Source: Sabethes cyaneus
Taxonomy: Eukaryota > Arthropoda > Insecta > Diptera > Culicidae
Assembly (NCBI RefSeq): GCF_943734655.1
Contig: NC_071354.1
Location: 79,607,822-79,671,821, forward strand
Reading direction: 5' to 3'
Length of the DNA: 64,000 nucleotides
The notes beneath the pieces are model-generated. The model ran no database searches and was not told the DNA's origin. It was given only the letters and a program-made list of their open reading frames with translations. The position numbers and the translations under genes are program-made. This document shows, piece by piece, positions 33,290-44,941 of the stretch (position 1 is its first letter; each line of letters opens with the position of its first letter).

Positions 33290-34316
33290 GCTTAACTTCT
33301 TAACATCCTAATTTTTTGATTTTTGACTTCTTCACTTCTTAGCTCTGGGGCTCAATCCCGGTGTAATGGTTAGCATTCACGCCTCTCACGCCGAGGAGTC
33401 ACGCCGGGTTCGAATCCCAACACCGCAGAAGTCACGAATGACCCAAGCTGTTAGAGTGACTATAGAAAAACAAAAAAAAAAACTTAGCTCCTTGACTTTT
33501 TTACGTTTTAACTTTTTGACAAGTTAACTTCTTGTCTCTTAGAATTTCAGACTTGTTCGCTTTCGGGCTTTTCGATTTTCGGGATTTTCGACCTGCGGCC
33601 TTTTCACCATTCAGACTTTTTGACTTTCAGATATTAATTTTTAGATTTTTTGAGTTTCTGGCTTTTTGACTTCAGGGCGTTTTCACATTTCGGGTTTCCC
33701 TTAGCTTTCTGATTTTCTGATTTGTAGACTGTTTGCTTCTCAAACTCTTTCGGATTTTTTGAGTTTCTGGCTTCTGGCCTTCAGACACTTTGAATTATGA
33801 ACTTTTTTACTCTAGAAATTATTGATCTTCAGACTCTTTGACTTTCCGAATTTTTTGGTTTTAAGCCTTATTGACCCTCGTTTTTGACTGTCAAGCTTTT
33901 TAACTTTCAAACTCTTCGATTTCCAGACTTTCGGACTTTCAAACTTTTTAATTTTCAGACTTTTCGATTCTCAATCGGCTTTCTGTCTTCTTGAATTTTT
34001 GACATTCAGTATATTTGACTTTTGGACTTCCGAATTGTTCGGTTTTTGAATATTGGTCGTTTTCACTTTTCGGGGTTTTCTTGACTTTCTGACGTTTAGA
34101 TTTTTGGACTCTCTGATTTTTAAATTTTTTGACTACCAGACATTTTGAATTTCGGGTTTTTGGTACGAAACTTGGCCTTTGTTGGACTTTGAACTTTTTA
34201 AATTCCGGATTTTTTGATTTTCACACTTTCAGATCTTATAATTTTAATTGGCTTTCAGGCATTTCGATTCTCGGACTTTTTGACTTTCGGCCTTTTTGAA
34301 TTTCACCCTCTCGGAC
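33290..34316. repeat. Degenerate 16-bp minisatellite, segment 1
   Basis: The sequence is an imperfect head-to-tail array of a unit near GACTTTCGGACTTTTT, strongly pyrimidine-biased (plus strand T/C rich). Units drift in length and composition but the GACTTT register keeps returning. A SINE at 33346-33482 interrupts it. No ribosomal or coding function is visible. Confidence 0.8.
33346..33482 (+). mobile_element. tRNA-derived SINE with poly(A) tail and target duplication
   Basis: An 8-bp target duplication CTTAGCTC lies at 33338-33345 and 33483-33490. The head TAATGGTTAGCATTCACGCC then GGGTTCGAATCCC aligns with tRNA-Asp/Glu (A and B boxes of a pol III promoter). The body AGAAGTCACGAATGACC follows, and the tail ends in about ten A. 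It is the best-preserved of three copies of this family in the window and was inserted into the minisatellite. Confidence 0.9.
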
Positions 34317-34505
34317 ACTAGTTTTAGATATTTTTTTGAAACGATGGTTCTACAATTGATGAAGGGACGGTAGGGAAAGAAATGAAAATTTTTTGGTGAA
34401 GGTGGGGAAGAGCGGAAAGGAAGGGGGGGGGGGGGGTATTGGTAGCTATGCTTGACAAGTAGTCATTTTGACTCCTACCTTTTGTCCAATACTGGAAAAG
34501 GTGCA

Positions 34506-34620
34506 TGAGTCGAACCAAGCTGTAATCTAAGATTACAACCGGATTCGAACCCACAACACCCGCCAGGGCATGTGATTCGCTGGTATTTGTACCTTTGAAC
34601 CATAGAGGCGCTGGACAAAA
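34506..34620 (-). other. tRNA-like segment, inverted copy
   Basis: This is the reverse complement of 35112-35226 with one difference over 115 bases (T for C in the GGTATTTGTACC stretch). It contains, on the minus strand, TATGGTTCAAAGGTA (A-box side) and GGGTTCGAATCC (B box). Confidence 0.85.
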
Positions 34621-34881
34621 GGAGACCGCAAAATCCACTTCTCTAGGATAGCGACGCGTTAGGTTGGGTTATCGACACATATTGTGCCGCTTCCTACATC
34701 AATTGCAGATTACCACCGAGCGAGAAGTTTTAATCTAACTACTGTTTACTTTCAGGACGACGACACTATGCCGGCCCTTACGACTTGCAAGGTACTGCAC
34801 GTGACGTCGTTCGTCTGTCAGCTTGTGTTAGCCGCGTTTCTCGGTGCGGGTTTTCGAGGGAAGGCCCCGTTCCTATGTAAT

Positions 34882-35043
34882 AGACTAATCTCAAGTTTTT
34901 AGTCTTGACCTTGAAATGCGGTCATACATATATATTAATATTTTTTTGAAACGATGGTTCTACAATTGATGAAGGGACGGTAGGGAAAGAAATGAAAATT
35001 TTTTGGTGAAGGTGGGGAAGAGCGGAAAGGAAGGGGGGGGGGG
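34882..35043 (+). repeat. Left arm of internal inverted repeat
   Basis: It starts AGACTAATCTCAAG and ends in a poly-G run, and pairs with 35718-35884. Its second half is also the start of the direct-repeat module at 34328. Confidence 0.8.
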
Positions 35044-35111
35044 GTATTGGTAGCTATGCTTGACAAGTAGTCATTTTGACTCCTACCTTTTGTCCAATAC
35101 TGGAAGGTGCA

Positions 35112-35226
35112 TTTTGTCCAGCGCCTCTATGGTTCAAAGGTACAAGTACCAGCGAATCACATGCCCTGGCGGGTGTTGTGGGTTCGAATCCGGTTGTAAT
35201 CTTAGATTACAGCTTGGTTCGACTCA
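35112..35226 (+). other. tRNA-like segment, direct copy
   Basis: From TTTTGTCCAGCGCCTCTATG to GGTTCGACTCA. The A-box-like TATGGTTCAAAGGTA and B box GGGTTCGAATCC are 45-50 bp apart, as in a tRNA head, but no cloverleaf with a standard acceptor stem was drawn. Confidence 0.8.
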
Positions 35227-35639
35227 TGCCCCTTTTTTTTTCCTGTATGGACTCATCACTGCGACCATTATGGTTAGATCTATTGTGATATCGCCCGGGT
35301 GTTTGTTGTATAACCCGCACTGCATTTATTTTGGCTATAGTCGCTATTGAATGAGCGATATGCTTATTGAATTTTTTTTTTTATGCGTGCTTGTGTGTAA
35401 TTGGGTACTCTTCTTTCAATACTTTACTCTACTTTACCCACCTCGTTCCACATGACAACGCACAGTCCCCAATTATAGTCATCCCTGGCGTAGCAAACCA
35501 GTGCATTTTTACTATAAGGGTCTCATTTTTGCACTGTCAATAGGCCATATCGGGATAATATAGAACTCAGCATGAAGGAAGGGCGATGAGGGGCCTGAGA
35601 ATAAACCCATGCTAAAGTCACTTTGACATCGAATGGCCT

Positions 35640-35717
35640 GATTCTACTAAGATTCGAACCCATGACCATTCGCTTGTCAAAGCAGACTCGGTAACCTTGC
35701 GGCTACAGAGCCCCTCG
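35640..35717 (-). other. Second tRNA-like head
   Basis: On the minus strand GGCTCTGTAGCCGCAAGGTT (A-box side) is followed by GGGTTCGAATCTTAG (B box), with CTTTGACAAGCG between. This resembles tRNA-Leu/Ser heads used by some SINEs. It directly precedes the closing inverted arm. Confidence 0.55.
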
Positions 35718-35884
35718 CCCCCCCCCCCCCTTCCTTTCCGCTCTTCCCCACCTTCACCAAAAAATTTTCATTTCTTTCCCTACCGTCCCTTCATCAATTG
35801 TAGAACCATCGTTTAAAAAAAAAAATATCAATATATATGTATGACCGCATTTCAAGGTCAAGACTAAAAACTTGAGATTAGTCT
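35718..35884 (-). repeat. Right arm of internal inverted repeat
   Basis: Reverse complement of 34882-35043, ending at the 11-bp target duplication. Poly-C run of 13 at its inner edge. Confidence 0.8.
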
Positions 35885-35895
35885 ACTAGTTTTAG

Positions 35896-36016
35896 AGTTT
35901 CTTTTTTTTTTACTTTCCGATTTTTTGATATTCGGACTTTATGATTTTCATACTTTTAGTCATTCGGACTTTCGGACTTTAAACGGTCCGGCTTTCGGAT
36001 ATTTCGGCTTTTTGAA
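35896..36016. repeat. Degenerate 16-bp minisatellite, segment 2
   Basis: The same GACTTTCGGACTTT-type units resume after the composite insert and stop at the TA duplication of the 646-bp MITE. Confidence 0.75.
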
Positions 36017-36018
36017 TA

Positions 36019-36664
36019 TGAGTAATTCTCGCTGAAACGGGGCCACGGCGGTTTTTGGCTAAAATCCAACATGGCGGCCAAATCCAAGATGGCCGTCGAT
36101 TTTATTTTTACTTCATTTATAAACCCTATCTCGCCTCTTTACAGTCGTTTGTAGTTCGTTTCATAGCAAATTTTGGAAATATCACAATAATTGTATGAAA
36201 ATTGTGAACCTTGCTACAAATAACTGGTTGTTTTTTTTCAGTTAATGCCATTGCACACCCAATGAATGTTTCTTGTAGCATTTTTTCTCAGCTTTCCGAT
36301 GGTGGTCTTAAAATGGAAATCGGTTAGGAGATTCATGTTGAAAACGGCGATTGTTTGATAAAATTCAATATGGCGACCAAATCCAAGATGGCCGCTAAAA
36401 AATTTTTACTCCATTTGAAAGGTTTGTTCTTTTCTTTACAAAACCGGGCCATGTTAGTTGTCCCATAGCAAATTTATGAAATATCACATGATATAGATCT
36501 CAAGGTTTGCTCAAAGTTCAACATTTTTGTGAACCTGTTACACCCCTTGGCGCACGAGCGGTGTAATTCTAAGTTTTTAGCCATTTTCAACCAATTAAGC
36601 GCAAAAGTTCCAATATTTGAAGACCTCGTGTCAGTAGTGGCCCCGTTTCATCAAGAATTACTCA
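36019..36664. mobile_element. 646-bp TA-flanked MITE inside the minisatellite
   Basis: Termini TGAGTAATTCTCGCTGAAAC and, reverse-complemented, TGAGTAATTCTTGATGAAAC, extending to ACGGGGCCAC, are flanked by TA (36017-36018, 36665-36666). AAATCCAAGATGGCCG occurs twice inside (about 36080 and 36380) in the same direction. No transposase sequence. Confidence 0.85.
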
Positions 36665-36666
36665 TA

Positions 36667-38095
36667 TGACTTTCAGTCTTTTTGACTTTCGGACTTTTTG
36701 ACTCTCCGTTCTTTTTAATTTGCGACTTTGCGATTTTCAGATTTTTTGCCTTTCAAACTTTTTGATTTTCAGATATTTTGACTTTTTGACTCTTGACTAT
36801 TCTTGATTCTTTTGACTTTCAGACTTTCGGACTTTTTGACTTTCGAACTTTTTGACTTTCAGACCTCTTGACTTTTGAACTTTTTGTCGGAATTTTTAAT
36901 TTACAGATATTTTGACTTTTCAAACTCTTTCACTTTCATACTTTTTGACTTTCAGACTTTTTTGCTTACGAACCTTTTGACTTCCTGACTTTTTTACTTT
37001 CAGACTCTTTGACTTTTGATCTTCGAACTTTATAACATTCAAACGTTTTAACTGTCAGTTTTTGTAAATAACCGACTTTTTAATTTTCGGAGTTTTTGAT
37101 TTTCAGACTCTAAGACTGCAAATTTTTGAATTTCAGATTTTTTGACCTTCGGACTTCTTCATTTTAAGGTTCTGAGTTTTTAATTTTTGTTTTTGACTCT
37201 CAGACTTTTTGACTTTCGGTCTTTTTAACTTTTGGACGCTTGGTTTTTAGACTTACCGACTTTTTGACTTTCAGACCTTTTTACATTCGGACTTTTTGAC
37301 TTTCGAACTTTTTGGCTTTCAGACTTTTGAACTTTTTGTCTTTCGGATTTTATGATTTTCAAATATTTTGTATTTCATACTTTTCACTTTCATGCTTTCA
37401 TACTATACTTTCATATATTTTAGATTTTTTGCTTGCAAAATTTTTGACTTTCTTGTTTTTGGCTTTTATACCTTTTGACTTTTGAATTTCAGACTTTTTT
37501 ACATTCGGACTTCTTTATTATTTAACTATGAGACTTTGCGGCTTCCAAATTTTTTGACTTTCGGACTTTTTAACTTTCGAACTTTTCGATTGTCAGACTT
37601 TCGGGCTTTCTTTTTAACTTTTTAATTTTCAAACCTTTTACTTTCAGACTTTTTGGCTTTCTGTTTGACTTTGTGACTTTTTGACTTTCGGTCCTTTTGA
37701 CTTTCGGACGTTTTAACTTTCTGACGTTTTGATTTCCGAGCTTTCCGACTATTTGACTTTCAGATATTTTGCCTATCAGCCTTTCTGATTTTTTGACGTT
37801 CAAACTTTTTAACTTTTAGTCTTTTTGGCTTACAAAATTATTGACTTTTTGGTTTTGAACTTCTTGATTTTCAGCCTTTTTGACTTTCGGAATTATTGTC
37901 TCTCTGACACTTCGATTTTCAGACTTTCCGATTTTTAGACTTTTTGACTTTCAGGCATTTTGATTTTAGTACTCTTTGACTTTTTGCCTCTCAGAAGTTC
38001 TCGAACTTCCAGATCTTTGAAGCATCGGACCTTTTGACTTCCAGGCGTTTTGATTTTTAGAATTGTAGGCTCTCAGACCTTTTGGCTTAAGTATG
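36667..38095. repeat. Degenerate 16-bp minisatellite, segment 3
   Basis: The longest segment, about 1.4 kb of units near GACTTTCGGACTTTTT. Its minus strand gives a 77-codon K/S-rich frame (37570-37803) that is just the translation of the repeat and should not be called a gene. It ends at about 38095, where ordinary sequence begins. Confidence 0.85.
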
Positions 38096-41000
38096 AAATG
38101 GGGAAGGCAAACAAGAAAGCGACCAACACAGCTTTTGCCAGCCCAAGTTCCTACCTAGCGCCTCCACGCGGCCATACCGGGTAATATTCTATTGAGTAGC
38201 TAGGCTAGGAGGTGCGATGCCGCGTGGTTCCCAGATGCCTGATCTCAAAATTGAGATTTTGGACAGACGGCTGAACCACAAGGACTTGGTAGCAGATTGT
38301 TTGTTTGTTTGTTTATTTTTATTTACGACCCTTTAACCTTTTGGTAGCAGGTAAGCCTAATATGTTAAATAATGCATGGATATCAAAACGAAAAATTAAA
38401 TTATTGGATATTAGATGCACTGATGGAAACTTAAATGACGAAACTGACCACTTGTCTGGATGTTCCCGGAAGTACTCGGAACTTATCCAGATATAACCAA
38501 CGTGGTGCTAGGTAGTTGATCTGACTTCGATGGATCTAGTTCTTAAATTCTGTCATAATTTAGGAACGTAAGGAGTCGCATGATAAGTTTTTGTTTTTTT
38601 TCGATACTGGCCATTTTCCACAGCGATAACTTCATCCGGAACATTTCCGGATAGTCCCAATACAGCGTAAAATTTCTAAAATGGTCGCCAGTGGGCATAT
38701 GTTGCATAAATAATCAATACCGGCTGTGATTCATGTTCATTTTATAAGTGTTATTTAAGATTTTTATTTACTGTGTTTACTTTAATCTTCAAAAAGGCGT
38801 AACTCGATTTTTTTAAAATATTGGCAACTGGCATTTGCCGTTTAAATGGCTTATTTCATTTTTTTAATAACGGTATTTTGAATATCGCACTGAACGGAGT
38901 TTCACTCCGATTCTGAAATTCTCATCATCAATTCTGAAAACAATGTGAACGCATGGTTGTTGCTGATTTGAGCATATCCATAGCTAAATATGGTGTGATG
39001 AAACTTTTATATTATCTAAATTAATTTGCAAATTCGAGCCCATATGAAATATATAGAGTGCAAGTTGGTATGTATGAATCGATTATTAGAACACATACAC
39101 ATTGCAAACTAAACAAATAATACCTGATTTCTTCCAGAAAGTCCGCCGCACCCGTAAGAAAGAGTGAGTAAATGATCGGTTTCACCGATTGCTAAATAGC
39201 ATGATTGCTATCAGATGTTGTAATTTGCCCTCTTCCATATTAACTTCCCCGAAGGTGGCCTCCAACGCCATGTTGTGCACCTCGAAAAAGGTGTACACAC
39301 GGGCTCAATTGGTTAAAAAGGTGGTATGTTTTCCAGTTGTCCGCTGCAGCACAGGGCCAAGTGACAGTACACGAATTACGTAACTCGTGTGAATTGAAGT
39401 GAGGGAAGAAGGTTGGGCTTCCGTATCTTATTGTTAGCTATTGAAATTGAAATTCCTTTGATCTGTATTTAGTCTTCAATTAACTAAAAATTTAAAGAAA
39501 CTTTTTCAAGGAAGTCCAAACTCCCTTTTTTTGTTTCGCGATTTGTGTACGATACCTAACTAATGATTAGCGATAGTCCCGCCCGAACGTCGACTTCAAT
39601 ACGAAAGTTGTATCCAGTTCGTTCAAGCACTTGGCTTGGCGCTTGGGACAGCGTTGCTGCTGCCAGGTACCTACTAGCGCCAGCCATTTAATCGTGGAAA
39701 TTCGCATGTGTCGCTGCGCTATTTGATTTATCAATTGGACATTCGAATATGTTAAGGCCCCGCAGACCGTTCCCAGTACCGTTGTTGTATCGGCGCGGCG
39801 ACGGGAGGTAGCTTTGCGAAATAAAATACGCAACAGACGAATTGCAGGTGATTTTCCTGGTTGATAATCGGACTGGTATCGATCAATAACAGTTTGTTGG
39901 TTTAATTGTTGTCTGGTTAATAGCGATAACGTGCGGCAGAATTAATGATTGCGATGTTTATTCACACGAAAGCCAAATGAAGTTGAAGGCTTAGCGATTG
40001 GATAAGCAACATGCAAGCCGGGTTCTGCTGGGTAAGAAATTAGGTCCATTCCATCCGTCGTTGATGCATGAACCATGAAGTATTCAGCAGGGTCCTTCTT
40101 TTTTCCCCTTTTACCGTTCGTTTCTAGTTGTACCCTAACCCACAGCACAAAGAATACAAAACATGAGTATGGTGAGGAAATCAACACTCCGCACTGGGGC
40201 GATATCCTTTTGCAAAGACAGCACTGTGGCCAAACGAGTTGTCTTTTTCTCAACACATGCCATCCTCTACGTGTATGAGGAAAGATAAATGTCTCATTAG
40301 TTGAAACAAGGCATCCTTCCGCCGCACCGTTGCAGTGGAAAAGCGCTGAACGAAGGGAGGTTTCGTGCTTCTGCCAATATGGCATATTTCTGACGGCGAC
40401 CAGCCAGCCAGTGCCGGGGTCCACTCCACGGTACGTGGGAGGTGATTAAAATTAAAATTTAAATTATTCTCAAGTGATGCATGTTCACGCCATTGCGTTT
40501 TGAACTGTACCGTACATGTTGCATAAAGTACTGGCGTTTGCAGGAGTAATTACTGCCGGGAACTTTATTATATGATGAATTTTCAAACGGAATTGCTTTC
40601 GGAATTGTAACAGCATAAACGCTCCACAAAGTGTACAATGAGTTGAGAAGCCTGTATTAGAAGCGTTTGACATTTGGCTTATGCATAAATTATGTTCTTA
40701 CATATAGTTGATTGTTGTTCTTTGTTCCGCATGTTCAGTATCTGTGTACCTATAAAACTTTGATGAACCATTCCTATTATATTTTTATTCCGGAGAAAAA
40801 GAGGTGTAAGCATGTCTCAAACGAAATCAAAACGTAATTATCATACCGCAAGTATAAATCATTATCAATATTTAATTTGTTTTCCTAAAAAAGAATTATA
40901 GGTGTATTTTTGTACGAATATTATGGCTGTTTTCATTTTTCCGTTCATAATTTGCGCTAAATTAGGATTCAACGCTTGTAATGTATGCATATTTTGCTAC

Positions 41001-41227
41001 TTAATGTTTCTTGCTACTTAATGCTACTTAATCTGTCATGTGAAGTATTGCCAATTATTAGAGTTATGTTTATTTTCATTTTCGGAGAAATATTGCGCAT
41101 TTTACCCCTCAATAAACTCACAGTCAAACAATTTTGTCACACCAGTTTACAGTATGCATCCGCTAGTTGAAACTCGAAATCAATAGTGTACTTTTACTGT
41201 ATCGGTGGTCAAACGACAGTTTTGGTT
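38096..41227. other. 3.1 kb without recognisable genes
   Basis: Short open frames only; the largest, 160 codons (minus, 39942-40424), has no recognisable domain. A (TTTG)n stretch lies at about 38298-38315. Confidence 0.35.
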
Positions 41228-41237
41228 TTTCTTTTCT

Positions 41238-41374
41238 TTTATATTTTTCTTTTTGTTAGATTATAGTCACTTTAAAAGCTTAGGTCATTCGTGACTTCTG
41301 CGGGGTTTGGATTTGAATCCGGGTCATCGGCGTGAGTGCGTGAATGCTAACCACTACGCCGGGACTGACCCCTA
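41238..41374 (-). mobile_element. tRNA-derived SINE, inverted copy
   Basis: The reverse complement reads GCGTAGTGGTTAGCATTCAC (A box), GGATTCAAATCC (B box) and CCCCGCAGAAGTCACGAATG, then a T/A-rich tail. The 10-bp TTTCTTTTCT flanks it (41228-41237, 41375-41384), a plausible target duplication though low in complexity. Same family as 33346-33482 and the same length (137 bp). Confidence 0.85.
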
Positions 41375-41760
41375 TTTCTTTTCTATTGTAAATTACCCTA
41401 GATGCGTAAATTACAAATATTGTTATCGAACGGGCAGAAAACGGGGATTTACACGAAAACGCCCCCAAATTAACTTGCGATGGAACTGGAGAAGCATTTG
41501 TCGATTACAATTAAAAACAACTAGAAATAAATGCGGATGAAGAAATATTTTAACGTTTTTCAAGAGTCTAAGGGGCAATGCAATTGACAATAAAAAATCG
41601 ATATTTTATTTTTTCAATACACTTATCGCTGAAAAGTCCTAATTGGAACATTTACAGTAAACAGTAAAACATCATTGAATGTTTAAAACGGAGAAAGTAT
41701 TTTTTGCTTTTACTTACCTTACCGCACTATTGCTTTCAAAACGTCCAAAACTTATTTATA

Positions 41761-44700
41761 AGGTACCCCGGGGCAAGTGGAACCTGAAAATTGCATAGTT
41801 AGTGTTTATTCCACTGTGTTATCTATACCTATGATTATTTCGAAATTCTTTCAGCACAGAAACTCTTCAGTGATAGGGTAACGACCCCAGAATTCGCCCC
41901 TTTTATCAGGTTTTTATGCTGTAAAATGAATAAATCGCCATATTATTATAAAATCAGCCCTGAACTCAGACAAGTAGGACTATATATTAATATTCTATCT
42001 ATTTTGGCTATTAGGAATCGCGAAAATTGAAATTTGATAGCAAAAAAGCCAATTTTGTGCAGGAACCTCTAGTACCACATTTCGCCCATAGCGATCCAAA
42101 ATTCGTCCCCCATGTGACCCAGATTTCGCCCACTTGTTATTTGTTGCAAATTTCCCAAATAATCTCAATTATTTTGTTAGAATTGTTGTTACTATTATTT
42201 AACTTTAAGATTATGTCTATCCAGTGCTTAATATGGCAATCAATTTGTATCAGGAATTCGTTAAATGTTAATCTAAATTGAAATAAACTGATCATCATCA
42301 CCTCCTGATACCTGATTCAGTAAAACTAAAAAACACAGAGAAGGTGGGGTTTTACTAAATGTTTATTTTCATTGCAGTAAAATAAGGCTTTTGACACTCG
42401 TCAAAGATATTTAAAATGAATAGTGCTTTTTCTGGTCCTTTGTTGATTACTTATATCATTGTTTAGTAATTTTTTGGGAAAGAGTAAATGTTTACTGTGA
42501 ACAATAAAAAATTAGTTGAACTGGAAAATCTTGATATTCGGCTATATATATTGACTAATCGAAGGTGAGACTCGAGTCCACAACCTAACCTCTTCCCCAA
42601 GAAATAACTAAGCTTAACTGCTTAATATAGTCAATAAAAAGATGAAGAAAAAAAATTGTTTAGTAAATCACTGTCTGTAAATGGGTATGTCGGTTTACAG
42701 TATTAAATATTCCTGGTAACTGGTAAGCATACCCATCTTACCTACTCAACTAGGATATTTTTTGACATAACTTGGAATTCTTAACTAGCATTTTTGGTTA
42801 GACCGGGTTTGTAATGCTAAGCTATTAGAATTTTCATGATATTATCGAAATATTCTATTTTATCAACACGATTATTTCTTTGTTGTCTGCATTGCACATT
42901 AAATACTTTTCAAAGTTTTATTCATGACAGATTTATTCTCATGACAAGAAAAATTGTGATTTTTGAGAATATTATGCGCGTCTTATTAATTCGTGCGGTT
43001 TTAATCTTATTATCAATTTCGATGTCGATTATTGCTAATTCAACAGTTCGTTTGGTAGAAACCCCATTAGCCCATGTTTAGCAGGTAATTCTTTTGTTAG
43101 ACGAATTCAAATGAAGATATGATGTGCTTTCTGCATCAAAATATTATTTATTCTTTACTTTTTACTCACCATTTTGATAAACATAAATCAGCGAACAAAC
43201 TAATCGATTGTGACTTGCATTTGCTTATGTGTGGCATATTTGCATATATTTGATAGATGAGGGCGAAAACTGGTTCACGCAGTAAGTTCGGCTAAGTATA
43301 TACAGATTCGACCCGGGCGAATTTTGGAACTCATATGATTTACAATACCCAGTTTTCGCCCAGTGCATTTATGTTCTATTTTCAGCAGAATTGCGATAAA
43401 ATATCAAAATAAAAGCACAATTATGAAATTTGAAACAGATATAACCAAAATGATGCGAAAAAAGTGCAAAGAGATACGATTTTCCATTACTTTTCCTCAA
43501 TTTTATTTTTCGTGCTCGTTCTTGAAAATGGAAAAATCGCGTCTTAAATACATTACCTATTTTTCAAACCACATTAAATCATTAAAATACATAAAACAAC
43601 ACAACGAATTCTATTCAAATAACTGAAAACTGAGTTAAAATGAATATAAATTAAACTAACAACTTATATTTCAACTATATATTGAGTTAAATCACGGGAA
43701 TACCAATGGGAGGGCGAATTCTGGGGAGGGGGCGAATTGTGGGGTTCTTACCCTATCACTTCGAAGGTTTAATTACGAAAATGGCCTATCAATTTACATA
43801 AAATGAATCTGGAGGAGAATTTTCAAAAACATGGCGATAGGTCCCACTTACCCCAGTAAATGGGGCAAGTGGGACCAATATTCTGGATTAAAAAGCATAA
43901 AATAACAGAAAATTGTGTAAGTTAATATAAAGCAATATTAAAGCATTGCAACAAGCAATCAAAGACAATATTTGTACGAGAGGTTCATCCAAAAATAGCG
44001 TAACAAAATCAGATTATAACGGGCGACTTCATAATTTATATAAAACACAGATCGTGAGCAATTACGCTGTAACACATTATTGTAATGAGATGTAGTTGAA
44101 TATGCCGCTGTATCAAATTCTTGCGAGACGTAATTTAGGATTAACCATTCTTTAATAGCTCGAACATACGATTATGATCTGTTTGTGCTACCATGCCCAA
44201 TTCGGTAGAGTTACTCATAAGAGATAGTTACGCTATAATAACCACAACACTTTATTGTTTCAATTCCAGTTGCAAATTTGCTTAATTATATCAAATTTGC
44301 CTTTCCAGATACAATTAACATCGTTTAGGTGTAACCAAAATGTGACCAAACTGTTTGTTCCCTCATAAGCTGTGCTAAAGATCTTCTTTTTTGGGTGCCC
44401 TTAGTTTAGTCCTTTTCGGTTTTATTTTAAAACTTTACTGATATAAATATTATGTAATTGAACTGAAAATGTTCGGTAGTACATCTAAAAAATGTATTAA
44501 GACAGGAAGTTTTGTGCTGAAACACTTTATTTTTAATAGGTTTCACTTGCCCCGGGTACTTTCAAGTGCCGATCTTATTCCGACCCATTTTTTTATTGCC
44601 GTTTGTCAAATTCAACAACTAGTTTTCGGGTTTATTTTGTTAATACACTCATTATGTTTACCTACTGCCAGAAAAACATGTACTTTTACGAAAAGCCTGT

Positions 44701-44941
44701 GGCCAAAATATCATTTATAGAAAGGTGCGTTAAACGTACAACGCAAATTGAAAATAACGCTCAATTTTAAAGTCCAATTGCGGTGTTTGGAATGCCTGTT
44801 ATAAATAATCTATAATTTAAATACATGCGTTTGAGTTGTATCTTTCATTTCTAGAAAGGTTCGGTTTGATAAAATGAGGTTGAAGAGAGTTATGAGCTCC
44901 GTTCTCACTTACCCCGTATTCCCACTTGCCCTGGGGTACCT
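41761..44941. mobile_element. 3.18 kb TA-flanked element with AGGTACCCC ends
   Basis: Termini AGGTACCCCGGGGCAAGTGG and, reverse-complemented, AGGTACCCCAGGGCAAGTGG match at 19 of 20 bases and are flanked by TA (41759-41760, 44942-44943). GGGGCAAGTGGGACC recurs inside at 43863 and CCCACTTACCCC at 43845, as subterminal repeats. The 41869-43760 element is nested in it; without it the outer unit would be about 1.3 kb. No transposase was recognised; the interior is AT-rich. TA flanks suggest the Tc1/mariner or pogo group. Confidence 0.8.
41869..43760. mobile_element. 1.89 kb element nested in the 41761-44941 unit
   Basis: Termini AGTGATAGGGTAACGACCCC and, reverse-complemented, AGTGATAGGGTAAGAACCCC, continuing into AATTCGCCCC. 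The motif TTCGCCC recurs near both ends (42080, 42115, 42127, 43315, 43345, 43715, 43730). The flanks give no unambiguous duplication (CTTC is possible at 41865-41868 and 43759-43762). No domain found in the frames 42027-42281, 42836-43081 or 43363-43626. Confidence 0.75.

Larger units (their letters stand above)
34328..35884. mobile_element. 1,557-bp composite insert in the minisatellite, 11-bp target duplication
   Basis: ACTAGTTTTAG occurs exactly at 34317-34327 and 35885-35895. Inside, a module of about 180 bp (starting ATATTTTTTTGAAACGATGG, with a poly-G run of 12-16 and GGTAGCTATGCTTGACAAG) appears as 34328-34505 and 34938-35111 in the same orientation. A 165-bp inverted copy of its first half closes the insert (35718-35884). 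Two 115-bp tRNA-like segments and a third tRNA-like stretch lie between. Long variable duplication and absence of matching termini suggest retroposition; the subunit 34882-35884 has inverted ends and could be a separate foldback. Confidence 0.7.

Noticed and set aside
33346..33430. Functional tRNA gene
   Set aside because: The A and B boxes are good, but the acceptor stem and anticodon stem do not pair properly, and a poly(A) tail plus target duplication mark it as a SINE.
37570..37803. 77-codon lysine/serine-rich frame
   Set aside because: It is the translation of the GACTTT minisatellite.
39942..40424. 160-codon minus-strand frame
   Set aside because: No recognised domain, no splice or promoter evidence, and an overlapping plus-strand frame of similar quality.
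42555..42650. Possible tRNA-like B box (GGACTCGAGTC) with TATTGACTA inverted flanks
   Set aside because: No A box at the right distance and no tail; too weak to list.
44469..44720. 83-codon plus-strand frame in the outer TA element
   Set aside because: No transposase motif and no similarity to other frames; probably chance.
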